NCBI GenBank assembly: GCA_958295665.1
Contig: OY282559.1
Location: forward strand, 128,687,605-128,751,604
Length of the DNA stretch: 64,000 nt
Direction: 5' to 3'
Source of the DNA: Tipula vernalis
Lineage: Eukaryota > Arthropoda > Insecta > Diptera > Tipulidae
Of the stretch, positions 24,531 through 36,828 are shown piece by piece (positions within the stretch are counted from its first letter, which is position 1; every line of letters begins with the position of its first letter). A model generated the notes under the pieces. The model ran no database searches. It was given only the letters and a program-made list of their open reading frames with translations, and was not told the DNA's origin. A program made the translations under genes and the position numbers.

Positions 24531-25640
24531 TTTTTTACGGTGGAAGATAGTAGGCTGTTTTCTCTTTTTTTAATGCTCAAAACATCTGTTCCTATTGTCG
24601 ATGCACTTGGTCGCATGTTCCCCTAAGCATCGTATGACCAAGTGGTTTTCCTTCAAATCCCTTACGATTGAATGCATATAACAATCACATTTTTATTTTA
24701 TTAATCGACTGCTCGATTCAAAAACCAGCCGGTGTAGCTCTTAAAAGGTTTTTGGACTCAGTATCCTTCAGCCAGCGATACCTTCATAGACAAAAGTTAT
24801 TTGTGTGTCAAGAGCGCAAAGTGGCACTTTGTCGCACAAGAAAGAATATTGCTGGTCGAGAGATACCGAGACCAGCCGCTTTTCAAGAGGTAAAGCACTT
24901 TCCATGTTTCCTACAAATTCATAATAATTTTATCAAAAGTAGTGATTTTTCATAAAATTATTCGTGTGTGTTCTTGAACAGATTTATTTTTCAATCGAGC
25001 GGTCGACGCGAGTATATTTTATTTAATATAAGGAAAAACAAAAAAAGAATTTGTCATTTGCATTGAATCGTTAAAATTTGGCCGCATTTTTCTACGGGAG
25101 GCATGCAACTGCGTAACCAGCAACAGAAAACAGACGTTTTGGGTATTAAAAATAGAGAAAAGCCTACTTTTCACGCTTTTTGTACAAACGTAACTATTTA
25201 ACTTTCCTTAAAAATGCACCCAAGTGAATCAGATGCAAAGGATTAGATTATTTTACATAAACATGCCGCAATCTTAAAGCTAACACGGATGTCGAATCAG
25301 AAATTAAAGAGAGGCTGAATCGCCAAATGTACAATCAAAACGTGTAAGATAAAATGGGCTTCTTGTAGAATTTGGTCTACCAACCTATTATTTAAATTGT
25401 TACTTCTCGGGTTTCTCGGGTAGTTGGGAAATATAATATACGACACTTTGTGCTCTTTATGTAATTAATGTTAAATTAAACTTTTTTCAATATTTTGGTG
25501 AATGTTAATTAATTCATGTAATATCTAATACGCTACCGGTGATTATACCTTTTCAAATGTGTTTTTATTAACACTAGAAGTATATTAGTATTTACGAACG
25601 ATAATTCAACGATACCGACTAATAGAAAGAATTCTATTTA
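24531..25640. other. region without a recognised gene
   Basis: A 95-codon open frame at 24668-24955 shows no family resemblance I can name, and no splice or promoter signals support it. Confidence 0.4.
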
Positions 25641-26012
25641 TTTAATTTTTAAATTTTTATATGATTTTTAATATGTTCCGAGGATTGTAGTAAGAGAATT
25701 CAATCCAGTTTCGAACTGATGAGCTTATGATTATGAAAAAATCAATCTTCTCATCAGGCCGCGGCGACTGGACTGATTATACCACAATTTACATTCTATA
25801 TATACAGAATGTATTGTGCATTTAAGTACTAGCGAATCATACTAATACAGATGAAATCTCTTACAATTGTCCTCTTCACGATATTCAGAACACAGCTCTA
25901 TTTCTGTGTAAGCAAATTTTTACTTTTGCTCATCAGTTCGAAACTGGATTGAATTCTCTTACTACAATCCTCGGAACATATTAAAAATTATATAAAAATT
26001 TAAAAAGTTAAA
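25641..26012. repeat. foldback MITE, ~84-bp arms
   Basis: Arms 25641-25724 and 25928-26012 are near-perfect complements, including ATGTTCCGAGGATTGTAGTA and CCAGTTTCGAACTGATGAGC. The 203-bp loop is non-coding. Target duplication not resolved because flanks are AT-rich. Confidence 0.9.
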
Positions 26013-28380
26013 TTAAAGCTTTTTCAGTCTCAAAGAATGTTTAGGAATTATTTAATTTTCAGTTGCCTCCTAAATTTATCTAGTATGCCTGATGAGAAAA
26101 AGGACTCCTATTAGGAAATCACAATCAAGTTTTTTTATTGCTAAATCACAAAGATAAAACATTTTTTTTGTTGTTTATAGTTTATAAACATCGTGTATAT
26201 GGATATGAGAATATTAAAAAAAAAATTTATTCATGTGTCTCACAAGACAAACTAGTTAACTATCATATTCCTTTGTAAAGCATAAAAAATTTCATTGCAT
26301 ACCTAGTATAGGGACAAAAACAAATGTTTCACACGATTCGGCACCAAACCGATCCACATAGTCCTCATCATCGTACAATGTATTAAACAATTATTACCAA
26401 GACAAAAAACACAAAAAAGTGCCACCCAAAAAAAAAATTACGAATTGTAAAGTAGTTTTTTTCTTATGTACTCTCTTGTACAGGGCCAACAAAAAAAAAA
26501 ACTAAATTCTATCAATCTTGTTTTTTATTAGTTTGTATTTGCATAAATTAATTTTTTTTAGTTTTACAAAAAAAGTCATCTGCATTTTTCTTATATACAT
26601 AAATACTGCTATGATTGACCTGTTAAGGGGTTCAAGATTTTTTTTTTGTCTTGGCAGCGAAAAAAAAAGATACGTGGCGCAAACTAAACCGGTGAAAAAT
26701 GTATATAGGGAGAATACCAGGTTGCGTAATTTTTTTTCCATTGACCTTAAATGGATGAGAAAAGGGTTGGAGTTTTTTTTTGGTTCTTAATCTGTTTTTT
26801 ATTATTATAGCAGTTAAAAAAAAAATTTTTTTTTCGTAATTTGAAAAAAAAAAATTGTTTTGAATATTTGGTTCATAAAAAAACTGAGATTTACAAAAAA
26901 AAAAAAAAAAAATTATGCATATTAATAGGCTGACGAATCCTAATGTTCTGTACTATTTATGGGATTGTCTATCTATCAGGTTTCGGGTATTGGGATATGA
27001 GAATTTTTCTTATGAATTCTTTTATGTTTTGTGAAATATTTTTCTCAAGACTATACTAATAAGCTGCAGTGATATCGATAATGTCACCCTTCGCGATTTT
27101 TGTTTCGGCGACTATAATGTCTCGGGGAAAATATAGCGTAAAACAATGAAAATTAGGGTGAAGTGTGAGATATATTTTAATGTCTAATGCCAAGAGATTT
27201 TTTTTTTGTATCATGAGACGTACATAGCATAAGGCCTTAATCCAAAACCTGAAAAGAGTTTAGAATTTATATTATTTAACCATTTTTTCCGATTCAATAC
27301 AACATCACCTTAAAGAATTAGAATATTTCAAACGCTAAAAGTTCAATGCTCAGTAGAAATTACGCAAACTACTGCAGTCTTCACCCGTAAATAACGTCTG
27401 AGCATTTTATTCGAAAGTGCCAAAAATTTTCATATTTTAAGAATCTGTAAAAAAAAAATCTTTGAACTGGTTGAACTGAATCGGTTGAACTGAAATTTTC
27501 AAATTTAAAATTAAAACAGTTTAATACAAACCAATAACTATACCCATTGCAAACAAAATTTTTGTCTAGGCATTGAAATCTTGCTGGAGTGAATAAAAAC
27601 CAGTAAATGCTTGCCTTTAATTCAGTACTTGATGATTTACAAGGTTGTCTATAGGGAGAATTAAGTTTAGTTTCGAAATACATTTTAATCAGAATAGTCG
27701 GAATTTTTAATATTCGATAAGGCCATTCCTGAATTCGATACGAATTCAAATGTAAAAGATTCATATTTGAAATGAATCAGAAGGAAAGACGATTCTTATA
27801 TACGTTCGATTTCGTGTAATATTCTTCAGGAAGGTTTTTCCTGACGTTCCACTTTTTAGCACCCCATCTAAGGATTTTGATAAAAATGATGAATAGGATA
27901 GTTTGTCAGTCGTTAGGTGAAGGATTGGTCACCAACTTTTGTTGTTTGGTCACTTGTAGTTTAAAAAAAAATTTAGAAGAATATTTTGCCCAGGTTCACA
28001 CCCCATTAAAAAAGTTTAACAATTTTTACCTTATTTTGGTAGGCATTAATTAGGTCAGGTTTGGAGCCACTGTCTATCGTTTGGTAATCAATAGGTATTT
28101 TTTTTTTCACAACCAAAAATTTGGAGAAAATATCCAAATAAAGCGTTAAACCTTTTTAAGAAATAAGCATATTTCCAATTGGAGTTTACATATACATTCA
28201 TATACGGAAATTCTAATTGAATGGCTCCAGCTCTGGGCCAAGTTACGCAAACACCATAGAAAGGAGTGTCTCTGTCTTGGAAACAGTGCATAGAGATGAC
28301 CGTTATAGAATGGTATGGTATTATAGGAAGTGAAGTTTTGTTACGTGTCATGTTGTTGGGAAAGTTGACTACCATAATAA
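26013..28380. other. AT-rich region with poly-A/T runs
   Basis: Long A and T homopolymers (for example around 26810-26915) and no recognisable protein family. A 127-codon frame on the minus strand at 27381-27764 looks like chance. Confidence 0.5.
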
Positions 28381-28869
28381 GTTGATGGTTTTGAAATTGT
28401 AGTTGTTATAAAAATGAAGAACAAAATATTTTCAAGTTTACTCAGCTTGATAAATTCATACATTATCTTGTGTTCATTTTTCCCCGTTAGTAATAATTCA
28501 TTCAAGTTTCTTGCATTCATAAGGACATTGAACATTCCTCTATTTTGGCTAAATTTGGAACATTTTAGAATTCAATGTTCGATGTCCTCCACAACCAAAA
28601 AACTTTCACATAAATCATCCTCGTACTGAGCTCGTGTACAGATTGAAGAGGGTTGGAGAAATTTTGCTCCCTTGAGGGAGCCCAATATTCACCGCTCCCT
28701 CCAATCTATAACCTTTTCCAAACAAAACAAACTTACGGTCACTCATAAACTCATACACCCATTTACAAATTTTCCCAGGAAATCCCAGGTTCAAAAGAAC
28801 CTGATATAGTTTCCCTGGAACCACATAATCATACGCTCTGGTTATATGGTTCCTAGTATTAACACACAT
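28381..28869 (-). pseudogene. I-like LINE reverse transcriptase and C-terminal fragment
   Basis: The minus strand reads ITRAYDYVVPGKLYQVLLNL, then FVLFGKGYRLEGAVNIGLPQ and GSKISPTLFNLYTS, the LPQGSxxSPxLFNLY box of LINE RT. The frame then jumps to a C-terminal segment (EDIEH..LKCSKFSQNRGMF, then NELLLTGKNEHKIMYEFIKL) typical of the region after RT/RNase H in I-type elements. The YADD box and everything between are deleted. It is unrelated to the Jockey element that begins at 29094 on the other strand. Confidence 0.78.
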
Positions 28870-29084
28870 TTTACTGACAATTGTTCAGATTGTTCATTCA
28901 ACATTCGGTTAGGAATTACGCCTATTAGTAATAAGATTTGGAAGCGGGGTTTTCATTTAACACCTTATAATTGTTAACTCCGTAAACAAACTTATACCTG
29001 ACAGGAGTAGTTCAAACTTCAACAAAATATGACTGTCGATATGGTTTCAAAAGTGTTATTTATTGCGCAGTAATTTTTGAATCA
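28870..29084. other. short non-coding spacer before Jockey insertion
   Basis: No feature seen apart from the target site at 29085-29093. Confidence 0.4.
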
Positions 29085-29093
29085 ATCATCAAA
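29085..29093. repeat. target-site duplication of Jockey copy 1, left
   Basis: ATCATCAAA, repeated at 32000-32008 right after the poly(A) tail (the first A may belong to the tail). It marks the left edge of the LINE insertion. Confidence 0.85.
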
Positions 29094-31969
29094 ATGGCCA
29101 AAGATGGCCAAAGATCTTAGAATCTTATGTTGGAATGCCAATGGACTGATGCAACATCAACAAGAACTGCAAGTGGTCCTGGACACAGAAAAAATCGATG
29201 TATGTCTCATCACGGAAACACACTTCACTAGACAATCAAACATTAAATTCAAAAATTATCAAATATATCACACTATTCACCCTGGAAACACTGCTAAAGC
29301 AGGTAGTGCTGTTATAATTAGAAATAGTATTCATCACTATGAGGAGTTAAAATATGAAACGGAGGAAATACAAGCAACTGCTGTTATTGTCAAATCCAAA
29401 AGTAGTTATATTTGTATTGCTAGTATTTACTGCCCACCGAAGCACTCAATGAAAGAAAAAGATTATCTCGAGTTCCTCAGTAAATTAGGGAAACGATTTG
29501 TACTTGGAGGAGACTTTAATGCAAAAAATGTCCACTGGGGATCCAGATTAACAACAACTAAGGGTAAAGAACTCCTAAAAGCTATCAGAAAATGCAGTTG
29601 TGAAGCCCTCTCAACTGGAAAACCAACCTACTGGCCAACTGATCCAAACAAAGTGCCAGATCTGATTGATTTCTTTATAATAAAGAACATATCTGTAAAT
29701 TATGTACAAGTAGATGAAAGCCACGACTTAAACTCTGATCATTCAACAATACTTCTAACGTTAAGTGAAAAAATCATTCAGAAAGAAAGAAACCCTTTCC
29801 TAGTAAATAATCACACTAATTGGGCATGCTTTAGACTATCGCTAGAAGAAAAAATTAACTTAATGGTTCCATTAAAGACTGAAGAACAATTAGACAAAGA
29901 AGTTCACAAATTTGTAAACGATATACAGCAATCAGCTTGGGAAAATACTCCTGAAATTAAAACGAAAATCAAGGGAAACAATTACCCTATGGAAATTAGG
30001 GAACTCCTCGCAGAAAAAAGAAAAGCGAGAAGAGTATGGCAACAAACAAGGGCCCCCCAAGATAAAACTCATTTGAACAACCTCACTCAACAATTAAGAA
30101 GAGAGATCGAAGAATTGAAAGATGAATCAATCAGCAACTATTTAAGAAAATTAACTAATGATAACAGTACTGATTATTCTCTTTGGAAAGCAACCAAAAG
30201 AATCAAAAGACCAATAATGCAGATTCCCCCAATAAAAATAGCAGGTGAGAAATGGGCTAGAAATAATGAAGACAAAGCTCGAGAATTTGCCGAACACCTC
30301 GAAAAAATATTCCAGCCACATGAAGACCAAACGTTGGAAGCCGCGATAATAACTGAACAAGCTGTGCAAGAAAGTAAAGAAATCCTACCCACAACACCAA
30401 AAGAAGTCATGCGTGAGATAACAACTAATATGAATACGAAAAAAGCTCCTGGGTACGATCTTATTACTGCAGAAATTTTAAAGGAACTGCCAAGGAAAGC
30501 TCTGGTGAAACTCACCAATCTTATAAATGCAGCATTTAGAATCAAATGTGTACCAAGCTTATGGAAAATTGCAGAAGTAATTATGATCCCAAAACCTGGG
30601 AAACCACCACACATAACATCGTCTTATAGGCCAATTTCGCTATTGCCAGTCATGTCCAAACTCTTTGAGAAGCTTCTGGTAAAAAGATTAAATCCGATAA
30701 TCGAGAGTAAAAACTTGATCCCAAATCATCAGTTCGGTTTTCGCAACCAACACTCAACAATTGATCAAGTACACAGAATAACCAGTATAATTGAGAAAGC
30801 ATTAGAGGAGAAAAAAGTCTGTTCAACAGTATTTCTAGACGTTGCACAAGCGTTTGATAGAGTGTGGCATGAAGGACTTAACCACAAGTTAAGGAATCTT
30901 CTACCAATGCAATTTGCTAAGATACTAGAATCATACTTGAAAGATAGGTTCTTCAGGATTAAGTTAGATGATACATTTTCTGAATTGAAAGAAATCAATG
31001 CAGGAGTTCCACAGGGCAGTGTATTAGGGCCGGTTTTATACCTACTATATACTTATGATCTTCCTACATTAGAAAACAACACAGTGGCAACTTTTGCAGA
31101 TGATACGGCGATCTTAGCTGTTGGAAAAAGCAACGAAGAATCAACACAGAAGTTACAATCAGCTATAACTCAAATATATAAATGAACAAAAAGATGGAGA
31201 ATAAAACTAAATGAAGCTAAATCAGTTCACATCAACTTTACATACAGACGAATCGAACATATTCCGATTACCATAAATCGGGAAATAATACCGCATGCGA
31301 ACACAGCTAAGTATCTCGGCATGACCCTGGATGCTAAACTACGATGGAAAGCACACGTCAAGAAGAAAAGTGAAGAATTAAGACTTAAATACAGAAAAAT
31401 GTACTGGCTGATGGGAAGGAACTCTTCTTTATCAACATACAACAAGCTTCTACTTTATAAGCAAATATTGAAACCGATTTGGACTTATGGTATTCAGCTT
31501 TGGGGTTGTACCAAACAAAGCAACGTAAATATCATCCAAAGATTTCAGAATATGGTATTAAGGAACATCGTTGATGCACCTTGGAATGTTAGGAACAATG
31601 ACCTTCATAGGGACCTTAAAATGAACCTCATCTTAAATGAAATCCAGGAAAAAGCACGGAGACATGAAGAAAGGCTCCGCCAACATGTGAACATTGAGGC
31701 AACTCAGCTCCTAAGCATCACGAATTTAGTTCGCAGACTTAAAAGAACCAAACCATTTGAGCTGGTGTGATTGTCAGTTTAAGCAGCATTATGCTGATCT
31801 AAAATCCACAACAAAGATGTGGTTTACTTCAATTTACCAAACACTATGGAATGCCAATGGGAAGAAGCCATAGATTAATTTAAGTTAGTAAATTAAGTCA
31901 GAAACAAATTGCTCATTAGTCCAGAAGACTAGATTGTAATTACATAAAATGAATAAATAAAATTTATTT

Positions 31970-31999
<30 letters not shown>
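29094..31999 (+). mobile_element. Jockey-clade LINE, 5'-truncated, copy 1
   Basis: A 2.9-kb insertion flanked by a 9-bp target-site duplication. It begins at the start of ORF2, so ORF1 is missing, and ends with AATAAA signals (31952-31961) and a 25-nt poly(A) (31976-32000). The ORF2 frame is open except for one UGA. A 10-bp duplication, ATGGCCAAAG, sits at the 5' junction (29094-29103, 29104-29113). Such 5' truncation is the usual result of incomplete target-primed reverse transcription. The low number of disabling mutations makes it one of the youngest insertions in the window. Confidence 0.93.
29104..31770 (+). pseudogene. Jockey ORF2: endonuclease and reverse transcriptase, one stop
   Basis: The frame opens MAKDLRILCWNANGLMQ at the first in-frame ATG. 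AP-endonuclease blocks are in order: WNANGL, ITETHF, YCPPKH, GGDFNAKNVHWGS, and SDHST. RT follows with RPISLLPVMSKLFEKL, QFGFRNQHSTIDQ, FLDVAQAFDRVWH, GVPQGSVLGPVLY and the active site FADDTAI. After a UGA at 31183-31185, replacing the first Trp of KWTKRW, the same frame continues to 31770 through the Jockey C-terminus (NTAKYLGMTLDAKLRW, YGIQLWGCTK, NNDLHRDL). All catalytic residues are present. The product nicks target DNA and reverse-transcribes its own RNA. Confidence 0.93.
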
Positions 32000-32007
<8 letters not shown>

Positions 32008-32008
32008 A
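31952..32008 (+). terminator. polyadenylation signals, poly(A) tail and right TSD of Jockey copy 1
   Basis: Two overlapping AATAAA hexamers at 31952-31961, about 25 A residues from 31976, then TCATCAAA at 32001-32008. Confidence 0.85.
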
Positions 32009-32153
32009 TGATGTAGAAAACGATTTAATAATTTCAAAGCCAAAAAAAAAAAAAAAAATTGGAGCCCGGAAAACAGTAATGTTTTCAAAAAATCAGTTAG
32101 TCAAACAAAATTATAAATTATGTGAAGTGTAAAACGTCCAGTAAGCGTACTAT

Positions 32154-33231
32154 CAGAGCCTTCTAGAGTATAGAGCCATAATGTTTATGACGTATTTTTT
32201 AGAAGCTTTTTTAGTGGTATAACTTTTCACTGATTTCCATATAAATCCATAGTAAAAATGGTGTTTTTTAGCTTCAAGTTTTTCAATGAAAAAAGCAAAA
32301 ATGTCATAAAATGTTTATATAAAAGTTTTCTACCTATCTTTAAGAACAATATACAAGAAGGCCATATTGGTATTAAGTAAATATTAATTGCAGAAATATT
32401 AAAATTAAATTATTTCTAAAATATATTTTTTCGAACTTTCATTTTGAAAAATACATCAAAGTTGGCTCTGATAAATTAAAATAATACTTGCTAAATTTAT
32501 TTTTAGTTTTACTAGTGTACGTAAGATGTCTAAAATGGTCACAGAAAAATACGAAAAAAAATTATTTAATCGCAAAATTATCACACGTTCCTATATTTTG
32601 TGAATTTGTTTTGCTTTTCCTACAATTTTTGAACTTGAAATTTCCTCAGGAGGTAATTTTTGGTACGATTTTTCCAAATTTTTACGGCCATCACTGCCAT
32701 CTATGTAATGTATTTTGACTTAATGACCAAACGAATCGTAGTAAGCTTTTATTTCAATTTGACCAGCACCCTTATTCTGTAAAAAATAAGATAATGTGTA
32801 AACGTGAAAACGGGCAAACTTTGTGATTTTTTACTAAAATTACATTAAATTGTTTTTCGATTCTCTTTTCCTTCACTGTTTATCACGTGTAAACTTTATC
32901 TTATTTTTTATAGAATAAGGCTACTGAATGCTGTTGTTATGAATTTTTTTAATATTTTGGTTTAAATAAATCAATTATTACAAGAAAATGAAAACGATTT
33001 ACTTAAACGATATTCTTGTATGTTGAAATTCAAACATTTATGAAAGTATTTCAGAAATCATAATTAAGAATTTGTAACGTTTTCATTTAAAAATTTGTCT
33101 TAGGAAAAAAAGTGATTTCCCATATGTTTTGTGTATTTTACTATGAAAAGTTTGGTTTTTTCCTCCTTTCTAAATCCCTTATAAAAGCTCAGATTTTTTG
33201 ATTATGGCTCTATAAAATACAGGGTGCTCTG
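32154..33231. mobile_element. 1.08-kb non-autonomous TIR element
   Basis: Ends read CAGAGCCTTCTAGAGTATAG and, on the minus strand, CAGAGCACCCTGTATTTTAT; both then run into AGAGCCATAAT. A 7-bp duplication GTACTAT flanks it (32147-32153 and 33232-33238). An uninterrupted copy of the target lies at 24488-24530. The CAG start fits hAT-type ends, though hAT duplications are usually 8 bp, so the superfamily stays open. No transposase domain is seen; a 76-codon frame at 32488-32718 is not recognisable. A smaller MITE is nested at 32764-32926. Confidence 0.85.
32764..32926. repeat. 163-bp MITE nested in the TIR element
   Basis: Termini CAGCACCCTTATTCTGTAAA and (inverted) CAGTAGCCTTATTCTATAAA, followed in both by AAATAAGATAA. 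The same family occurs at 48924-49130. Non-coding. Confidence 0.85.
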
Positions 33232-33238
33232 GTACTAT

Positions 33239-34229
33239 TCGTTTAAAACGCCTAAGTATAGGGGTTATTTCCGATGGAAGACACTGTATACATACATACA
33301 TTCCCAGTTTAATTCGAATTTCGGTATAATTAAGAGAATGTTGAGTTCAAAATATGAATTATCAAACTCTTAGTCTTAAAGTGTATCGAGTTTGAGAAGT
33401 GAACCATTTTTCGTAGACGGAGAGGTCGTTGTCGGTGATAATCTTCTTCTGGCATCTCTATCTAGCATCTTCTAGCTGTTTAGGACAATAACAAGAGGCT
33501 AGCTCGATATCGAAACCGATGGGATTAGATTATTGTCATAATATTCCAACCAAAATTACAATAGTTTTCCAATAGTTTACTGAATTATTTATTCGAGTTC
33601 TAACTAAAATTTCGACATAAATCTGAACTCTAACCATCAATCGCCGTAACAACTTTAGAATTCTATATTTAGTGAGAATGGAAGAAAAAATGCGAATATA
33701 TTTCATCAAGCATTCTGCTTCCATTCTACTTACTCTTTTTGCCGGACCTCTATGTAGAATTGGCTACCTTATCTAGAAAAAAAAAAAAAATACAAAATCT
33801 AAAAATTCCAAGAAGAATGAAATCCCGAAAACTAAAATCCAGAAACATAATTATCAAAGTGCAAAAAATTTGTAAAATGTCTAAAAAATTTGAGTGTCAG
33901 ACACAGATCAAAGAAATTATTGTATCGCTCATATCGCTTCTACTACCACAAATGTTTCAAGTTTGGTTGTGGTTGCCTTAATTCGTTGGGATATAGTATG
34001 GAATCGACGAATGTATTGGAGCGAATTGCGGATTTATGTTAAATTGGTTAATGCTTCGTCAACATTGCAGACACTGGTCAAAGGAATTGTAGATGTACCA
34101 CACATGTTTCAAATGGTGACAAAGGTCTAAAAATGTCTTTTAAAATTGAATATAATTTGTAATTGTTATGTTGCAAATAAATTAGATTGTGCTAATAAAT
34201 TTAAGTGGCTGTTCTATTCACTGTCCAAT
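33239..34229. other. region without a recognised gene
   Basis: Continuation of the 24488-type repeat to about 33290, then unassigned sequence. Short open frames at 33739-33981 and 33894-34130 are lysine-rich or low-complexity and show no family resemblance. Confidence 0.45.
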
Positions 34230-34241
34230 GATTTTAATGAT
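34230..34241. repeat. target-site duplication of Jockey copy 2, left
   Basis: GATTTTAATGAT, identical to 38436-38447. Confidence 0.9.
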
Positions 34242-34363
34242 TTTTTTATTTTTTTTTATTTAATATTACAACTGCATTGGTGGTATCCAACAAACTTCGT
34301 ATGTCTGCATTTTGTTGCCGAGATATCCGCTGAATGTGTTTCTTTGCATGATTTTGTATTTCT

Positions 34364-36783
34364 TCACGTACATATGTATTCCATGTTTAAGTCCCTATGG
34401 AGGTTATCATTTCTAAAGTACCATGGTGCGTTTACAATGCCACGCAGCACTTTGTTTTGAAAACATTGTATCATTTGTACATTTGTCTTCTTGGTACAAC
34501 CCCAAAGTTGAATACCGTAGGTCAATACTGGTTTAAGTATTTGCTGATATAATAGCAATTTGTTATGCATTGTAAGCTCAGAGTTTCTACCTATTAGCCA
34601 ATACATTTTCTTATATTTGATGTTCAATTCTTCTTTTTTCTTTTTAACATGCTCTTTCCATCTAAGCTTGCAATCGAGAGTCATGCCGAGGTATTTGGCT
34701 GTATTTGCATTTGGAACCGGCCTTGAATTAAGTTCCACTGGAATCCAGTTAACTTTCTGTTAAATTTCTTTGTACAACTACTCACTGTGTCGGTTGCTTT
34801 TTGAAGTTTGATCGTTGCTTCTGATATACACTTTCCAGTTGCCGGAATAGCGGGTGGCACCTTCTGTATTTGGCATATCTCTGGCATACAGAATGTACAA
34901 TATAGGACCCAGTATGCTATCTTGTGGTATGCCTGCTGATATTTTCTTTAGTTCAGAGTACTCTCCGTTATATTTTACAAGGAAATGTCGGTCTGCGATA
35001 TAAGATTTAAGAATTTGATAGAACTGCTTAGGTAGATCTCGATGCAATTTAAATTCAAGTCCTTGGTGCCAAACTTTGTCAATAGCTTGTGCTACATCTA
35101 AGAAGGTGCTGGAGCATATCTTCTTATTCTCATGTGCGTCTTCGATTATATCCGTTATTCTGTGAACTTATTCTATCGTAGAGTGATTCTCTCTAAATCC
35201 AATTTGATGTGGTGGAATCAAATTTCTCTCTTCTATTATTGGCTTGAGTCTCTTGAGCTGTAATTTTTCAAATAATTTTGAAATTACAGGAAGTAGTGAA
35301 ATCGGTCTGTACGACTTTTTATCGTTCGCTGATTTGCCTGGTTTGGGGATCATAATTGCTTCAGCAACCTTTTATTGTCGTGGGACATATTTTAGTCTGA
35401 AGACAGCATTGATAATTTGAACCAATTTTCGTAGTCCCTTCTCGGGAATGGCTTTTACGACTTGTCCAGTAATTAAATCATATCCTGGAGCTTTTTTGCG
35501 TTCAAATTACTCATCTTTTAATTCCTGTAATGTTACACATCGAATATTATATTCATCAATTTTGCTAACTGTTATTATGTTTTCATCTACTGTTTGCCTA
35601 GGTAACGCGGTTGAAAGGTGTCTTCCATGTGAGCCGCAAATAAAATAGCTTTTTGCTTGTCGCTTTTGACCCAGGTTCCTTCCCCATTTTTAATAGGCAA
35701 CACATGCATTTTGGTTCTTTTTAATTCCTTTGTTATTTCCAAAGAGAGTAATCAGGATCTTTATGTTTGGTGAGACCATTTATTAAGTACTTGTTAATAG
35801 TTTCGTTCTTAATTTCTTTTATAAGTTGTTTTAGTTTATTGCATAGAAAATTGAGGATTTTTTTGTTTTTCGGGGCACGTGTCCTTTGACAGGTCTTTCT
35901 TGCCTTCCGTTTCTCTCTAACTAACTCCCTGACCTCTATAGGATAATTTTGATTCCTACGGGATTCGGTGTGACTAGTTCGTCTTCCAACTGTACCGGTG
36001 TTTTAATCGGCACTCGTAGATTTATTTGCATTTCAATTAGTTCTTGGAATAGGTCCAAGTTAGTTCTATTATTTGTTAATTTAGGCAAGTTATCCTTATT
36101 AATTATCATTGTGCTGAGAGTCATGATAACAGGTGTATGATCGGAATATATCACCTCGCAGTTTTTGACGCACATGTAATCCTCGAAGATCCCTTTCGTT
36201 ACATAGAAATCAATGAGATCTGGTATTTTATTTATATCAGCAGGCCAGTATGTTGGTTTACCTCCAGAGTGGAACTCGCAGTTATTTACTCGTCCGGCTT
36301 CGAATAGCTCTTTTCCTTTATGGGTTGTAAGTCTTGATCCCCAATAGGTGTTTTTTGCGTTAAAGTTACCATCAATAATAAAATTGGATCCTAGTGATCT
36401 AAAGGGTCTATTATAATCTTCTTTGTTTAGATTATAGCGTGGAGGGCAGTAGATAGAGGAAATACTGTATTCATTATTATTGTTAGTTTCAACTTTTATG
36501 GTTTTAACTTGCATACTTTCTTCTTCGATACTATAGGTTCTTCATAGTGTTTCAGATTCTTTTTCACTATTACTGCTCGATCCTCCTCTGGGTTTTCCTC
36601 CTGGGTGAACAGCATGGTAACATTCATAATCACGTATTTTAATAAATGATGTTTTTGTCAAATGGCTCTCCGATATAAGGCATATATCTATTTTTTCTAA
36701 ATTTAGAAAAATATTTCTAACTCTGGAACAGGTTGCGTTAGTCCGTTTGCGTTCCAGGTGACAATTCTTAATGTTCTGCTCAT
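34364..36783 (-). pseudogene. Jockey ORF2 (endonuclease and RT), decayed
   Basis: Begins MSRTLRIVTWNANGL at 36783, then endonuclease pieces at 35936-36514 (ISSIYCPP, NFNAKNTYWGS, NKIPDLIDFYV, YSDHTPVIM). RT appears at 35353-35168 (MIPKPGKSANDKKSYRPISL) and 35047-34778 (AGIPQDSILGPILYILYARD), and the C-terminus at 34738-34364 (NTAKYLGMTLDCKLRW). The segment that should carry the FADD box, just after ILYARD, is deleted, so the copy is catalytically dead in addition to its stops and frameshifts. GDFN has become GNFN-like (IDGNFNAKN), losing the endonuclease Asp. Confidence 0.9.
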
Positions 36784-36828
36784 TTTATTATATGAGGGGT
36801 GTTGCTTCGTTCAAGGTTTGATGCATAT

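Noticed and set aside
24668..24955. 95-codon plus-strand open frame
   Set aside because: No family resemblance and no gene signals; kept only as a remark.
27381..27764. 127-codon minus-strand open frame
   Set aside because: Aromatic- and Lys-rich composition typical of AT-rich DNA, no domain, no supporting splice or promoter signals.
33739..34130. Lys-rich frames between the TIR element and Jockey copy 2
   Set aside because: No recognisable motif; composition explained by A-rich sequence.
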